DNA from: Kordiimonadaceae bacterium UBA4441 | GTDB taxonomy: Bacteria; Pseudomonadota; Alphaproteobacteria; Sphingomonadales; Emcibacteraceae | Length of the DNA: 24,916 bases | Assembly (NCBI GenBank): GCA_002390425.1 | Contig: DGPL01000018.1 | Span: 1 to 24,916, forward strand | Direction of reading: 5' to 3' | Part shown: piece after piece, positions 1 to 7,849 of the stretch | Numbering within the stretch: position 1 is the stretch's first letter | Layout of the letters: each line of letters opens with the position of its first letter | Made by a program: the position numbers and the translations under genes | Notes under the pieces: generated by a model | Seen by the model: only the letters and a program-made list of their open reading frames with translations | Databases searched by the model: none | Told to the model about the DNA's origin: nothing

Positions 1-42
1 AATGAGGTTTTTAGGAATAATAAAAAGGAGCTCTACCGATTG

Positions 43-66
43 TAAAAAGGTGGATAAAAAGGTGGA
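43..66. repeat. 12-bp tandem duplication
   Basis: The 12-mer TAAAAAGGTGGA is present twice without a gap (43-54, 55-66), about 60 bp from the 3' end of the tRNA-Arg gene. No reading frame is visible in the first 120 bases, which are otherwise AT-rich and featureless. Its role is unknown; replication slippage is the simplest explanation. Confidence 0.8.
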
Positions 67-123
67 TAGAGAATTACTTATTATAATTTTATTATTTATT
101 TATAATAACTTAACTTAAATAAG

Positions 124-200
<77 letters not shown>

Positions 201-349
201 GCATTTGATCAGAATGGCGCAGACTACTTAATATATATATCAAAGGCAATCACGTTTTTATAATAAAGAGTAGATGAATTTAAAACTGTGCGATATAGTC
301 AAAAGTTATCCAGTTATTAAATAAGTAAAATAAAGAGGGAAAAATAATA

Positions 350-1594
350 ATGATCAATAAATGGTTTGAGATAAAACTCTGGAAACGGATCATGGGGGCG
401 CTTGTTCTGGGTGTTATTTTTGGAACACTCATGGGTGATATGGCCGCGGATATAAAATGGATCGGCGATGTATTCATTAAATTAATTCGAATGATTGTTG
501 TGCCACTTGTCTTTGTGACATTGGTATCAGGTGTGGTGGCAATGGGAAGTCCTTCTAAGCTTGCTTCTATCGGTATTAAAACGATGGGATCATTTTTGGT
601 GACAACTGTTGGTGCGATTACCATCGGTTTGACACTTGCAGCGATTTTCCAACCCGGGGTTGGTGTATCCATCACGGGCGGTGAGCCACAAACATTGGCT
701 GCTGCTATTCCACTCGGTGAGCGGATGATGAACATTATCCCCGCTAACCCTGTTGCAGCCTTGGCCGAAGGAGATATTCTTGCGGTGATCTTTTTCGCAC
801 TTCTTATGGGCGTTGGTATTATGATGGCCGGTGATGATGCAGAGCCGGTTGCAAAGCTAATGGATAGTGCATCAGAAGTTATTTTGAAAATCACTCATAT
901 GATCATGGAAGTTGCGCCATTTGGTGTATTTGCGCTCATTGCTGCTGTGGCGGGAACAAGGGGGGCTGGGGCGCTTCTTGATGTTGTGCCGCTGGTTGGT
1001 ACAATCATATTTGGTTGTTTCCTCCATGTTATATTGGTTTATGGTGGAATTATTAAAGTTGTATTACGCTTGCCTGCGGTAAGGTTCTTTAAAGATATTA
1101 TTGATGCACAATTGGTTGCGTTTTCAACATCATCAAGTAGTGCAACAATGCCCGTCAGTATCGCGGTGGCAGAAGATAACCTTGGTGTTAAAGGGCCAGT
1201 TGCTTCATCGGTTATTCCACTTGGGGCTACCGTTAATATGGACGGTACAGCAATTTATGTTGGTGTAGTTGCAGTGTTCACGGCGCAATCATTCGGTATT
1301 GAACTTGGATTAATTGATTATGCACTTATTGCACTAACAACAACAATTGCTTCAGTAGGGACGGCGGCTGTGCCATCAGCAAGTTTATTCCTTCTTGCTG
1401 GTGTGCTTGGTGTGCTGGGCGTTTCCGGTGAACAAACGGCGATTGTGGTTGGTTTCTTACTGCCGTTTGATCGTCCTTTAGATATGGTGAGAACAACGGT
1501 TAATGTAACTGGTAACCTTGCTGTATGTACGGCCGTGGCCAAATGGGAAAATGAATTTGATGAAGAAGAATTCAGAAGAGATCCAAATATTTAA
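350..1594 (+). CDS. Na+/dicarboxylate (glutamate/aspartate-type) symporter, DAACS family
   Basis: This is a 414-residue inner-membrane symporter of the dicarboxylate/amino acid:cation family (GltP/DctA/EAAT fold), which takes up acidic substrates with Na+ or H+. The family landmarks are in order: the serine-rich motif of hairpin 1 (STSSSSAT, residues 259-266), the NMDGT sodium-binding motif of TM7 (296-300), a hairpin-2 turn (GTAAVPSAS, about 337-345) and the TM8 signature DMVRTTVNVTGN (378-389). Asp378 and Arg381 match the residues that hold the amino group and side-chain carboxylate in GltPh-type proteins, which favours an acidic amino acid. The position of the last Asp of that signature (a Na+ ligand in GltPh) is Asn389 here, so substrate and coupling are uncertain. 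The start is supported by GAGGG at 335-339. The gene stands alone and ends in a strong terminator. Confidence 0.9.
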   Translation: MINKWFEIKLWKRIMGALVLGVIFGTLMGDMAADIKWIGDVFIKLIRMIVVPLVFVTLVSGVVAMGSPSKLASIGIKTMGSFLVTTVGAITIGLTLAAIFQPGVGVSITGGEPQTLAAAIPLGERMMNIIPANPVAALAEGDILAVIFFALLMGVGIMMAGDDAEPVAKLMDSASEVILKITHMIMEVAPFGVFALIAAVAGTRGAGALLDVVPLVGTIIFGCFLHVILVYGGIIKVVLRLPAVRFFKDIIDAQLVAFSTSSSSATMPVSIAVAEDNLGVKGPVASSVIPLGATVNMDGTAIYVGVVAVFTAQSFGIELGLIDYALIALTTTIASVGTAAVPSASLFLLAGVLGVLGVSGEQTAIVVGFLLPFDRPLDMVRTTVNVTGNLAVCTAVAKWENEFDEEEFRRDPNI

Positions 1595-1613
1595 TTGAGT
1601 TTATAAAACCCAA

Positions 1614-1642
1614 AAGCCCGCTTTATTAAGCGGGCTTTTTTT
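1614..1642. terminator. Bidirectional rho-independent terminator
   Basis: A perfect 10-bp stem AAGCCCGCTT/AAGCGGGCTT (1614-1623, 1628-1637) with a TATT loop is followed by a T-run on the plus strand and flanked by an A-run on the other side. It lies between two converging genes, the symporter (stop at 1594) and the kef reading frame (stop at 1652), so it probably ends both transcripts. Confidence 0.93.
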
Positions 1643-1651
1643 ATGTTTAAA

Positions 1652-3493
1652 CTAATCTTGTTCTTTATCACTATTTTTTAAAGCTTGGATTGCGGCCAGT
1701 AAGAGTTGCTGATTTTCTTTAGCCAACGATTTATACTCTTCATTGTTAGCGATATCCATGCCGGGTTCCCAAACACGCGCCAACTTTATAAGATTAGAGC
1801 GGTCGTGATCCACATAAACATCAATGGTTTTGTCAGATGATTTTTCGTCATTTCCCATCGCCATAAGGCTATATTTGCCTGCGCGCACAGCGCTATCAAA
1901 TGTTTCACGAACGATATCATTAGCTCCTGCACTATAAAGTTCATAAACATGATGGCGATCATAAGCCCTTACGATGATATGGATATCGGACCTTTCTCTG
2001 CGTGCGAACTTAACCATTTCAATGGCACGTTCATGATCATCAATGGCAATGATTAATAGCTTTGCATTTGATAAGCCCGCTGAATGAAGTAAACCAGGCC
2101 TTGAGGCGTCGCCAAAGAAGGTTTTAACGCCAAACTTACGCATGCCTTCGACGAGTGTACTTTGGTGATCAAGTACGACCGTTTTAATGCCACTGGAAAG
2201 TAAAATACGATTTATAACCTGTCCGAAACGACCGTGGCCTGCGATGATAACGCTGCCTTGCTCATCTATGGTTTAGGCTTTCTTTTCTTCTTCGGTTAAT
2301 TTGCCACAAACCAGTTTATCGTAAATGATAAATAAAAACGGTGTGAGCAACATCGTTAGGGCAACAACCAATGATAATAAGGCAGCAATATCATTAGGGA
2401 GGGCATTATTTTGCGTGCTGAAACTAATTAGAACAAAGCCAAATTCACCAACTTGGCATAATCCCATGGCCATGAGTAACCCAGAATATCTAGGAAGTTT
2501 TGTAATAAAGGCAATGCCATATAGTATTGAGAATTTTAAAGCAATTACAGATATTGAAAGCCCGACAATCAGCAATAATTCATTCTGTAGCAGTTCAAGA
2601 TTAATGCCTGCACCAACCGTTATAAAAAAGAGACCGAGCAACAAGCCTTTAAATGGTTCGATATCGCTTTCAAGTTCATGGCGATATTCACTATTGGCAA
2701 GAACAACACCAGCCAAAAAAGTCCCTAGAGCAGGGGAGTGTCCCACCAATTCCATTAATAAGGCAATAGCGATAACTAACATTAACGCGGAAGCCGTGAA
2801 AATTTCACGTAGTTTAGATTTGGCGATAAAACGGAATAATGGTCGCGATAGAAAATGCCCCCCTAAAACGACGGCCGCAATCGCGCCAAGAGTTGTAAGA
2901 GCGGCCGCCCAAGCGGGAAGACCATCAAGCAGGCTATGACCTCCTTCGTGCCCTGCACCACTAGGGAAAGCGATGAATTCAGAAATGGCAAGGAGAGGGA
3001 CAATCGCAAGCATTGGAATAACGGCGATATCCTGAAAAAGGAGCACAGAAAAACTTGATTTTCCACCTTCTGACTTTAAAAGTCCTTTTTCTCCAAGAGT
3101 TTGAAGCACAATTGCCGTAGAAGATAAGGCGCCGATAAAGCCAAGTACAAGTGAAGTTTGCCATTTGAATCCAAATGAGAAAGCAATGACTGCAATAAGA
3201 ATAGTCGTCAAGATCACTTGGCAGCCGCCTAAGCTTAGCAGCTTCTTTTTCATAGCCCATAGGGCTTGTGGTTCAAGCTCAAGCCCAACCAGAAACAACA
3301 TCATGACGACACCAAATTCAGCAAAATGCTGAAGGTCCTGCGTTTCATTGCCGACGAGGCCAACCAAGGGCCTTATGATAATGCCAGCAATCAAATAGCC
3401 AAGTACTGATCCTAACCCGATCCTTTTGGCTATAGGAACCGCGATGACGGCTGCGATAAGATAAATGAATGCCTGAAATAAAAACCCGCACAT
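1652..3493 (-). pseudogene. Kef-type K+/H+ antiporter (KefB/KefC-like), interrupted by an in-frame TAA
   Basis: From ATG 3493 (AAAGGAG five bases upstream; an in-frame ATG at 3526 lacks such a site) one frame encodes a CPA2 membrane domain, residues 1-406, like the E. coli KefC N-terminus (GLGSVLGYLIAG, MLFLVGLELEP, LLFQDIAVIP). Codon 407 (2275-2273) is TAA. The same frame then continues without shift into a complete TrkA-N/RCK domain with the nucleotide-binding GHGRFG motif (419-424) and RKFGVKTFFGDA. Without the stop the protein would have 613 positions, close to KefC (620) and KefB (601). No in-frame ATG, GTG or TTG lies between the stop and ATG 2143 (codon 451), and that start would omit GHGRFG. 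Intact Kef proteins are glutathione-gated K+ efflux systems. GIIIRP (38-42) replaces the GP-type turn usual at this point. The options are a recent nonsense mutation, a sequence error or readthrough. Confidence 0.88.
2273..2275 (-). other. Premature in-frame stop codon in kef
   Basis: The codon reads TAA between GCC (Ala) and ACC (Thr), in the linker joining the membrane domain to the RCK domain. It is one C-to-T change from CAA (Gln). The frame upstream and downstream is identical: 2275 and the next in-frame ATG at 2143 are 44 codons apart. No ribosome-binding site or alternative start lies just downstream that would rescue the whole nucleotide-binding fold. Confidence 0.9.
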
Positions 3494-3560
3494 GTTTTCT
3501 CCTTTATGAATGAGAGAATAACACAATTCTTTTTAAAATAAATATGCTTCAGGCAAAGAA

Positions 3561-3588
3561 AAGCCTTGCTTGAAAATAAGCAGGGCTT
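3561..3588 (-). terminator. Probable terminator after the peroxiredoxin gene
   Basis: The stem AAGCCCTGCTT/AAGCAAGGCTT on the minus strand has one C/A mismatch and a 6-base loop. A short T-rich tract (TTCTTT) follows. It sits 20 bp after the peroxiredoxin stop codon and before the kef start, so it would separate the two transcripts. Confidence 0.6.
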
Positions 3589-3608
3589 CCACAAGATAGT
3601 TTTGCTTA

Positions 3609-4208
3609 TTAAAGCTCTTCTGCGTGACCTTCTAGGTAGCTTGCTACGCCATCAGCGTTTGGCTTCATACCTTCATCGCCTTTGTTCCATCCTGCTGGGC
3701 AAACTTCACCGTGTTCTTCATGGAATTGAAGCGCTTCTACCATACGGATGCTTTCATCAACATTTCGCCCAAGTGGAAGGTCATTGATTACATAATGACG
3801 AATGTTACCCGATTTATCGATAAGGAATGAGCCACGAAGAGCAACGCCCGCACCTTCAATAAGGACATCATAATCTGTTGCGATTGATTTAGTTAAATCC
3901 GCAACGAGTGGGAAATTAATGGAACCAATACCACCTTTTTCAGGGGCCGTATTACGCCAAGCATAATGTGAGAATTGACTGTCAACACTAACACCAACCA
4001 CTTTACAACCAAGTTCTTTGAACTTATCCATACGGTTTGAGAAAGCAATAATTTCGGATGGACAAACAAAAGTAAAATCAAGTGGATAGAAGAAAATTAA
4101 ACCATAATCACCGTCAAGGTAATCATGTAAATTCAATTCAGTAATTTCGTCATTTTCCATGACGGCTTGTGCTGTGAAATCGGGTGCTTTTTGACCGATT
4201 AGGGACAT
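3609..4208 (-). CDS. Typical 2-Cys peroxiredoxin (AhpC/Prx1 type)
   Basis: The 199-residue cytosolic peroxidase reduces H2O2 and organic peroxides through a peroxidatic Cys49 (context TFVCP, with Pro42 and Thr46 of the PxxxT/SxxC motif) and a resolving Cys170 (EVCPAGW). The conserved active-site Arg is Arg125. It also carries GGIG (92-95) and a C-terminal YLEGH in place of the YF element; these two places govern sensitivity to over-oxidation in the family. GGAG lies 8 bases before the ATG. No reductase gene (ahpF, thioredoxin) is adjacent, so the reductant must come from elsewhere. The gene probably has its own promoter at 4255-4283. Confidence 0.95.
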   Translation of the reverse strand: MSLIGQKAPDFTAQAVMENDEITELNLHDYLDGDYGLIFFYPLDFTFVCPSEIIAFSNRMDKFKELGCKVVGVSVDSQFSHYAWRNTAPEKGGIGSINFPLVADLTKSIATDYDVLIEGAGVALRGSFLIDKSGNIRHYVINDLPLGRNVDESIRMVEALQFHEEHGEVCPAGWNKGDEGMKPNADGVASYLEGHAEEL

Positions 4209-4254
4209 TTTTTTTCTCCATTATATAATTTTATTGTGAATTAGAATTGTTATA

Positions 4255-4283
4255 AAATAGTGTTCTTATCTAAGTTAAGTCAA
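4255..4283 (-). promoter_or_regulatory. Candidate sigma-70-type promoter for the peroxiredoxin gene
   Basis: On the minus strand TTGACT (4283-4278) is followed after 17 bases by CTATTT (4260-4255), about 47 bases before the ATG. The -10 element is only a moderate match, so this is a candidate only. No clear OxyR-type palindrome was seen. Confidence 0.4.
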
Positions 4284-4318
4284 GGATATTATTGTCAATT
4301 TTTTATGACCTTAATGAA

Positions 4319-4633
4319 TTATTCCCATACCACTACATCATCCGCACGATTATCAACCATAACCAAGCAATCGTGCATCTTAAATGTTGGTGTAGTACCA
4401 ACGATCCTTTCAAAATCGTCAATAAAATCATCGTTGAAAAGAGCTTCGGCTTTTTCACGGGACTCCCAATTATAAACCGAAAAACATTTTCCACTTAATT
4501 CGTCATAGATAAATTGTTTGCTGTTTAAACCATCCATGCCAACGAATGTTTCGGCGGCTTGCTTAAATCTCTCTAATGTTTCTGAGCGGCTCATTTTTTT
4601 AGGGAAGCTGTAATTTACAATTACGGTTGTCAT
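4319..4633 (-). CDS. Small YdhR-like (ferredoxin-like, monooxygenase-type fold) protein
   Basis: A 104-residue cytosolic protein starts at ATG 4633, which has AAAGGAA at the right distance; the frame is open to an ATG at 4693 but that start has no such site. The layout is a beta strand (TTVIVNYSFP), a helix with an ERFKQAAETF stretch, strands around KQFIYDE and KCFSVYNWES, a helix rich in acidic residues, and a final strand (HDCLVMVDN). This matches small dimeric alpha/beta-barrel proteins annotated as YdhR-type putative mono-oxygenases, by fold pattern rather than by catalytic residues. It is divergent from a marR gene, a common arrangement in which MarR controls the neighbour. Confidence 0.6.
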   Translation of the reverse strand: MTTVIVNYSFPKKMSRSETLERFKQAAETFVGMDGLNSKQFIYDELSGKCFSVYNWESREKAEALFNDDFIDDFERIVGTTPTFKMHDCLVMVDNRADDVVVWE

Positions 4634-4670
4634 TTTATTTCCTTTCATGGTATATTCTTTTTGTAGATAA

Positions 4671-4682
4671 TCCGATATCGGA
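4671..4682. promoter_or_regulatory. Perfect 12-bp palindrome, candidate MarR operator
   Basis: TCCGATATCGGA is a perfect palindrome 38 bp upstream of the YdhR-like ATG and 84 bp upstream of the marR ATG, inside the 132-bp divergent promoter region. Its GC-rich ends stand out from an AT-rich surrounding. MarR proteins usually bind palindromes of 12 or more bp between divergent genes, so autoregulation and control of the neighbour are plausible but not shown. Confidence 0.5.
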
Positions 4683-4765
4683 GCAAAAATCAACTTTTAT
4701 TATTTGAAATCTGCGATTTTAAATTAAAGAATTAGAATTTTGATTAAATCAATAGGATAATAAAA

Positions 4766-5194
4766 ATGAATGAAGTGGATAAAGGCTTTCTCAAAGGGAT
4801 GACAGGTTATTGTCTTAAGAATGCTTATCATAAACTCATTGATCATGCTGAAGCTGGATTAGAAGAATATGATCTTAAGGTTCCTGAATTTTCTATTCTT
4901 GCTGTTGTGCAACTCAATCCAGGGATCACACAATCTAAATTGATAGACAACCTTTATGTAACAAGGTCAACGGCTAGCGAATTGGTTGAAAAGCTTGTGA
5001 ATAGAAAATTAATCATAAGAAAAGCGATTAATCGGAAATCCCATGGGTTAGAACTAACAAAAAAAGGTGATAAATTATTCGAAGAGGCGCATAAAAAAGC
5101 GGAGAGAAGCGAACAAAAATTAAATCAAAATTTTACCGGTAAAGAAATTAAAGAATTAAATAGCCTGCTGCTTAAGCTTGCGGATTGTTTATAA
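4766..5194 (+). CDS. MarR-family transcriptional regulator
   Basis: The 142-residue protein has the MarR layout: an N-terminal dimerisation helix, a winged helix-turn-helix (residues about 40-105) with NPGITQSKLIDNLYVTRST as the recognition region and a basic wing (IRRK-like run IIRKAINRKSHGLELTKKG), and a C-terminal dimerisation helix. MarR proteins are mostly repressors released by small phenolic or oxidising ligands. It heads a probable two-gene unit with the PldB-like lipase 27 bp downstream and is divergent from the YdhR-like gene. The ligand cannot be inferred. No strong Shine-Dalgarno site precedes the ATG (AATAGGATAATAAAA). Confidence 0.93.
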   Translation: MNEVDKGFLKGMTGYCLKNAYHKLIDHAEAGLEEYDLKVPEFSILAVVQLNPGITQSKLIDNLYVTRSTASELVEKLVNRKLIIRKAINRKSHGLELTKKGDKLFEEAHKKAERSEQKLNQNFTGKEIKELNSLLLKLADCL

Positions 5195-5221
5195 TATGTT
5201 GAAAAGAATGATTAAAGTAAC

Positions 5222-6157
5222 ATGAAGAGCTATTTACCAAATATTGGTGCCATCGACTTTTTAAAAGTATCGGACGGCACAAAGATTAGATACGGTGTTT
5301 TTCCGGCCGAGGGTTTAGCTGTTGGGTCAATTTTACTCTTAAATGGCCACCGTGAATTCATTGAAAAATATACAGAATTTATCGAAGATTTTCAAAAAAG
5401 AGGGTTTCATGTCTTTACCATGGACCACCGCGGGCAGGGGCTTTCTGATCGGGCGCTCAAAAACCGTATTAAAAGCCATAACCCTGACTTTGACCGTATA
5501 ATCTTAGATATTCAGGAATTTACCCAAGAAATTATTCGTCCTTCTGAATTGGGGCATAAAGTTTATTTGGTTGCTCATTCCTTAGGAGCCCATTTTGCCT
5601 TAAGGTATTTACATGATTATCAGCGGGTATTTGATAAAGCGATATTGTTATCACCCTTTACAGATTTAGATCATCATGGGGCAATTTATATATTCGCCGC
5701 CAAATTATATTTTACCTTTATGAAGTTAATTGGTTTTTCAAGGGCCTTCGCGCCAAAACAAGCACAACGAAAAGCGATGATTGATCATGAAGAGGCATTT
5801 TCTCGCTTAACCCATGATCAAGACAGGTATAATCGCTCACAAGAGGCATTAGTGCAAAATCCCGATCTTTTTGTAGGGGGGGTGACCTATGGATGGTTAA
5901 GCGGGGCCAGTAAAAGTATTGCAAAAATTAAGCGCACTGGGTTTATTAAAAATATAAAAACAAAGACACTTTTTATTCTTTCAGGTGATGAAAAAGTGGT
6001 CAATAATCAAACAACATTTAAGCTGATTTCAAAAATGCATAATGTGAAGGTTAAAACCATAGAAGGGGCCAGACACGAGTTATACAGAGAAAGTGATGAA
6101 TATAGAGATCAGATGTGGCAAGCAATTGATCGCTTTTTATATAGTAGTGTTAAGTAA
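5222..6157 (+). CDS. Alpha/beta hydrolase, PldB-like lysophospholipase / monoacylglycerol lipase family
   Basis: The 311-residue Hydrolase_4 protein carries the full triad: Ser120 in VAHSLGA, Asp256 in LSGDEKVV and His285 in GARHEL. NGHREFIEKY (41-50) and MDHRGQGLSDR (67-77) parallel the start of E. coli PldB (lysophospholipase L2). No signal peptide or membrane segment is evident, so the protein is probably cytosolic or peripheral. Whether the substrate is a lysophospholipid, a monoacylglycerol or another ester is not visible. It follows marR by 27 bp, so cotranscription is likely; its ATG has only a weak AAAG as ribosome site. Its last 21 bp overlap hisN tail to tail. Confidence 0.85.
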   Translation: MKSYLPNIGAIDFLKVSDGTKIRYGVFPAEGLAVGSILLLNGHREFIEKYTEFIEDFQKRGFHVFTMDHRGQGLSDRALKNRIKSHNPDFDRIILDIQEFTQEIIRPSELGHKVYLVAHSLGAHFALRYLHDYQRVFDKAILLSPFTDLDHHGAIYIFAAKLYFTFMKLIGFSRAFAPKQAQRKAMIDHEEAFSRLTHDQDRYNRSQEALVQNPDLFVGGVTYGWLSGASKSIAKIKRTGFIKNIKTKTLFILSGDEKVVNNQTTFKLISKMHNVKVKTIEGARHELYRESDEYRDQMWQAIDRFLYSSVK

Positions 6158-6928
6158 ACCAATGACTTGTTCATGAAGTCGTTTGTCGCCGCATGCAACA
6201 ATTTGTCCGCCTTCTGTAACCTTTTCACCTTGCCAGTTCGTAACAATACCGCCAGCCCCCTCAATAACAGGGATGATCCCTTGAATATCATAGGCTTCTA
6301 GTCCTGCTTCAACAACGACATCCATAAATCCCATGGCAACCATGGCATAAGCATAACAATCATATCCGTTACGCATCATTTTTGCGCCGGCCGCAACACG
6401 GAAAAATAGATCCTGCTCGTCATCATCTTTAAATAATTGCAGCGGGTCAGTCGTTGAAATAGTGGCATTGAAAATAGTATCGCAAGGACGGCATTTTATC
6501 GGTGCTCCATTCATGGTGCTGCCGTTTTTTGTCCCAATGAAGCGTTCTTTTAAATAGGGTTGATCAATCATACCGATTTCATGATCGTCACCATTTTTAA
6601 GAGCAACCAATGTCCCCCACGTAGGAACACCAGTTATATAGGCGCGAGTGCCGTCGATAGGATCAATTATCCATTTATAATTGCTGCTTTTTGTTTCATC
6701 GGCATGCTCTTCGCCCATGATGGAATGAGTAGGGTATTTTTCTCTGATTAATTCACGAATGGCAAATTCTGTATTTCTGTCGGCAACTGTTACGGGATCA
6801 AATTCAGTGCCGAGCTTTTTCCCTTTGCTTAGAATATCCAGAGGTTTTTTAAAATACTTAAGGCTAACCGCAGCCGCAGCATCGCCGATTTCATTCATGA
6901 AGGTGATATAATCTTTCTCATTATCCAT
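6137..6928 (-). CDS. hisN: Histidinol-phosphatase, inositol-monophosphatase family (HisN type)
   Basis: The 263-residue Mg2+-dependent phosphatase shows the superfamily metal sites: GEE (72-74), DPIDGT (89-94) and Asp214 in AYDIQGIIPVIEGAGG. The wording of the last motif and the TRAYITGVPTWGTL segment after DPIDGT fit the HisN branch, which makes L-histidinol from histidinol phosphate, better than SuhB-like inositol monophosphatase. That assignment is by resemblance only. The gene is not in a his operon; it follows the PAS_5 gene by 48 bp. Its 3' end overlaps the converging lipase gene by 21 bp with no room for a terminator. Confidence 0.85.
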   Translation of the reverse strand: MDNEKDYITFMNEIGDAAAAVSLKYFKKPLDILSKGKKLGTEFDPVTVADRNTEFAIRELIREKYPTHSIMGEEHADETKSSNYKWIIDPIDGTRAYITGVPTWGTLVALKNGDDHEIGMIDQPYLKERFIGTKNGSTMNGAPIKCRPCDTIFNATISTTDPLQLFKDDDEQDLFFRVAAGAKMMRNGYDCYAYAMVAMGFMDVVVEAGLEAYDIQGIIPVIEGAGGIVTNWQGEKVTEGGQIVACGDKRLHEQVIGLLNTTI

Positions 6929-6976
6929 TCATTCTGTTTCAATGATTTTGATAGAGATGTCAAGGAAATGATCTAT

Positions 6977-7504
6977 TTAGATATTATATGGAATAAGAGC
7001 GGTTATTAGATAGGAAATTTCGTCATTTTCACCATTTGAAAGTGGAAGGTCTATCCAAGCAACTTGATTATAACTACTTTCGACATTTGGTGTGTTGCCA
7101 ATGCTGATAGAATAATTATAGTTCATAAAGCATTTAATAGATTCAATATATTTATTTCTATGGACAATGTCGTTTTTATTATTTTCAATAAATTGACTAT
7201 ACATTGTCTCATTACCCCAGTGTCTTTTATAAATCTTACCAATGATTATATTACGTTTGTGAGCCATGACATTTTGGCCTAAATCAACCAACCTGATATT
7301 ACTATGCCAGCCTTTTAGAGTTTCGAAGGATATATTTTGCCTGCTTGGGATTTTTTGATCGTACCGCAATTCTGCCCATAGCTTATAAAAATCTATAAGT
7401 TTTTCAGCATTTTCTGGTAGCATCTGGTTTAGGTCGTAGAAAACCATCTGAAAAATACGATTATTAAAATCATAATCTACAGTTTTAACAGGCATGTTAT
7501 TCAT
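6977..7504 (-). CDS. PAS_5-domain protein (PF07310-like), no output domain
   Basis: The 175-residue soluble protein carries FYKLWAELRYDQKIPSRQ (about 39-56), followed by a strand (SNIRLVDLG), a second strand with NIIIGKIYKRHWG and a final strand near the C-terminus (LITALIPYNI). This matches the PAS_5 family, which is abundant and nearly restricted to alphaproteobacteria and is made of one sensor domain alone. Ligand and partner are unknown. Its ATG lies three bases after the stop of the upstream 87-residue gene (TAA-TTA-ATG), so the two are almost certainly translationally coupled. AAT- and ATA-rich codons match the local AT-rich composition. Confidence 0.75.
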   Translation of the reverse strand: MNNMPVKTVDYDFNNRIFQMVFYDLNQMLPENAEKLIDFYKLWAELRYDQKIPSRQNISFETLKGWHSNIRLVDLGQNVMAHKRNIIIGKIYKRHWGNETMYSQFIENNKNDIVHRNKYIESIKCFMNYNYSISIGNTPNVESSYNQVAWIDLPLSNGENDEISYLITALIPYNI

Positions 7505-7507
7505 TAA

Positions 7508-7771
7508 TTAATCTGTACCGATGCGTGGACTGCCGGGCACGCTATTGCCGAACGAACGGTTTAAGGTGTTGGTACTGTCTTCTGCCAGTTTGATGGCATC
7601 TTCTATAAGCGACAGAATTTCAATGTTATTATTCAGTACATGCTGAGCTTCGGGCTTTTGGTCATCCATAATTTTGGTTGCCCTATAGATGATATCGTTT
7701 CTTATCATTTTTAAGATATCTTCTAGCTTGTGACCATCAGGTTTTTTATCTGAAGAAAGAAAATGTGTCAT
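7508..7771 (-). CDS. Conserved-looking small protein of unknown function (87 aa)
   Basis: The 87-residue protein is soluble and has no recognised domain. A predicted long amphipathic helix (LEDILKMIRNDIIYRATKIM) is followed by a second helix around VLNNNIEILSLIEDAIKLAE, and a basic-polar tail (NRSFGNSVPGSPRIGTD). The start is well supported by AGAGGGA 5 bases before the ATG. It is the first gene of a coupled pair with the PAS_5 protein, which suggests a working partnership, for example as a helical binding partner; this is inference. The tail PGSPRIG is proline and glycine rich and looks like a conserved end motif rather than random sequence. Confidence 0.7.
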   Translation of the reverse strand: MTHFLSSDKKPDGHKLEDILKMIRNDIIYRATKIMDDQKPEAQHVLNNNIEILSLIEDAIKLAEDSTNTLNRSFGNSVPGSPRIGTD

Positions 7772-7849
7772 GTGTCCCTCTGATTTAATAGTTACTAATA
7801 GGGAGGATTATAGTCTCTTATTCTTAAAAGAGGGTAAAGAGGGACACAT
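7770..7849. promoter_or_regulatory. Promoter region with 12-bp inverted repeat and tandem CCCTCTT motifs
   Basis: On the minus strand a perfect TATAAT (7812-7807) precedes the 87-aa gene by about 36 bp, but no TTGACA-like -35 exists 16-18 bp upstream. In its place stand two 9-bp repeats, CCCTCTTTA and CCCTCTTTT. The 12-mer AGAGGGACACAT occurs as exact inverted copies (7770-7781 and 7838-7849), the left one covering the ribosome-binding site and start codon. The lack of a -35 with repeats in place suggests control by an activator; this is inference. Confidence 0.45.

Noticed and set aside
280..894. Long antisense reading frame (204 aa) over the start of the symporter
   Set aside because: It mirrors codon composition of the real gene, has low-complexity Ile/Pro/Ser/Thr content, no ribosome site and covers the promoter and start of a clear DAACS gene.
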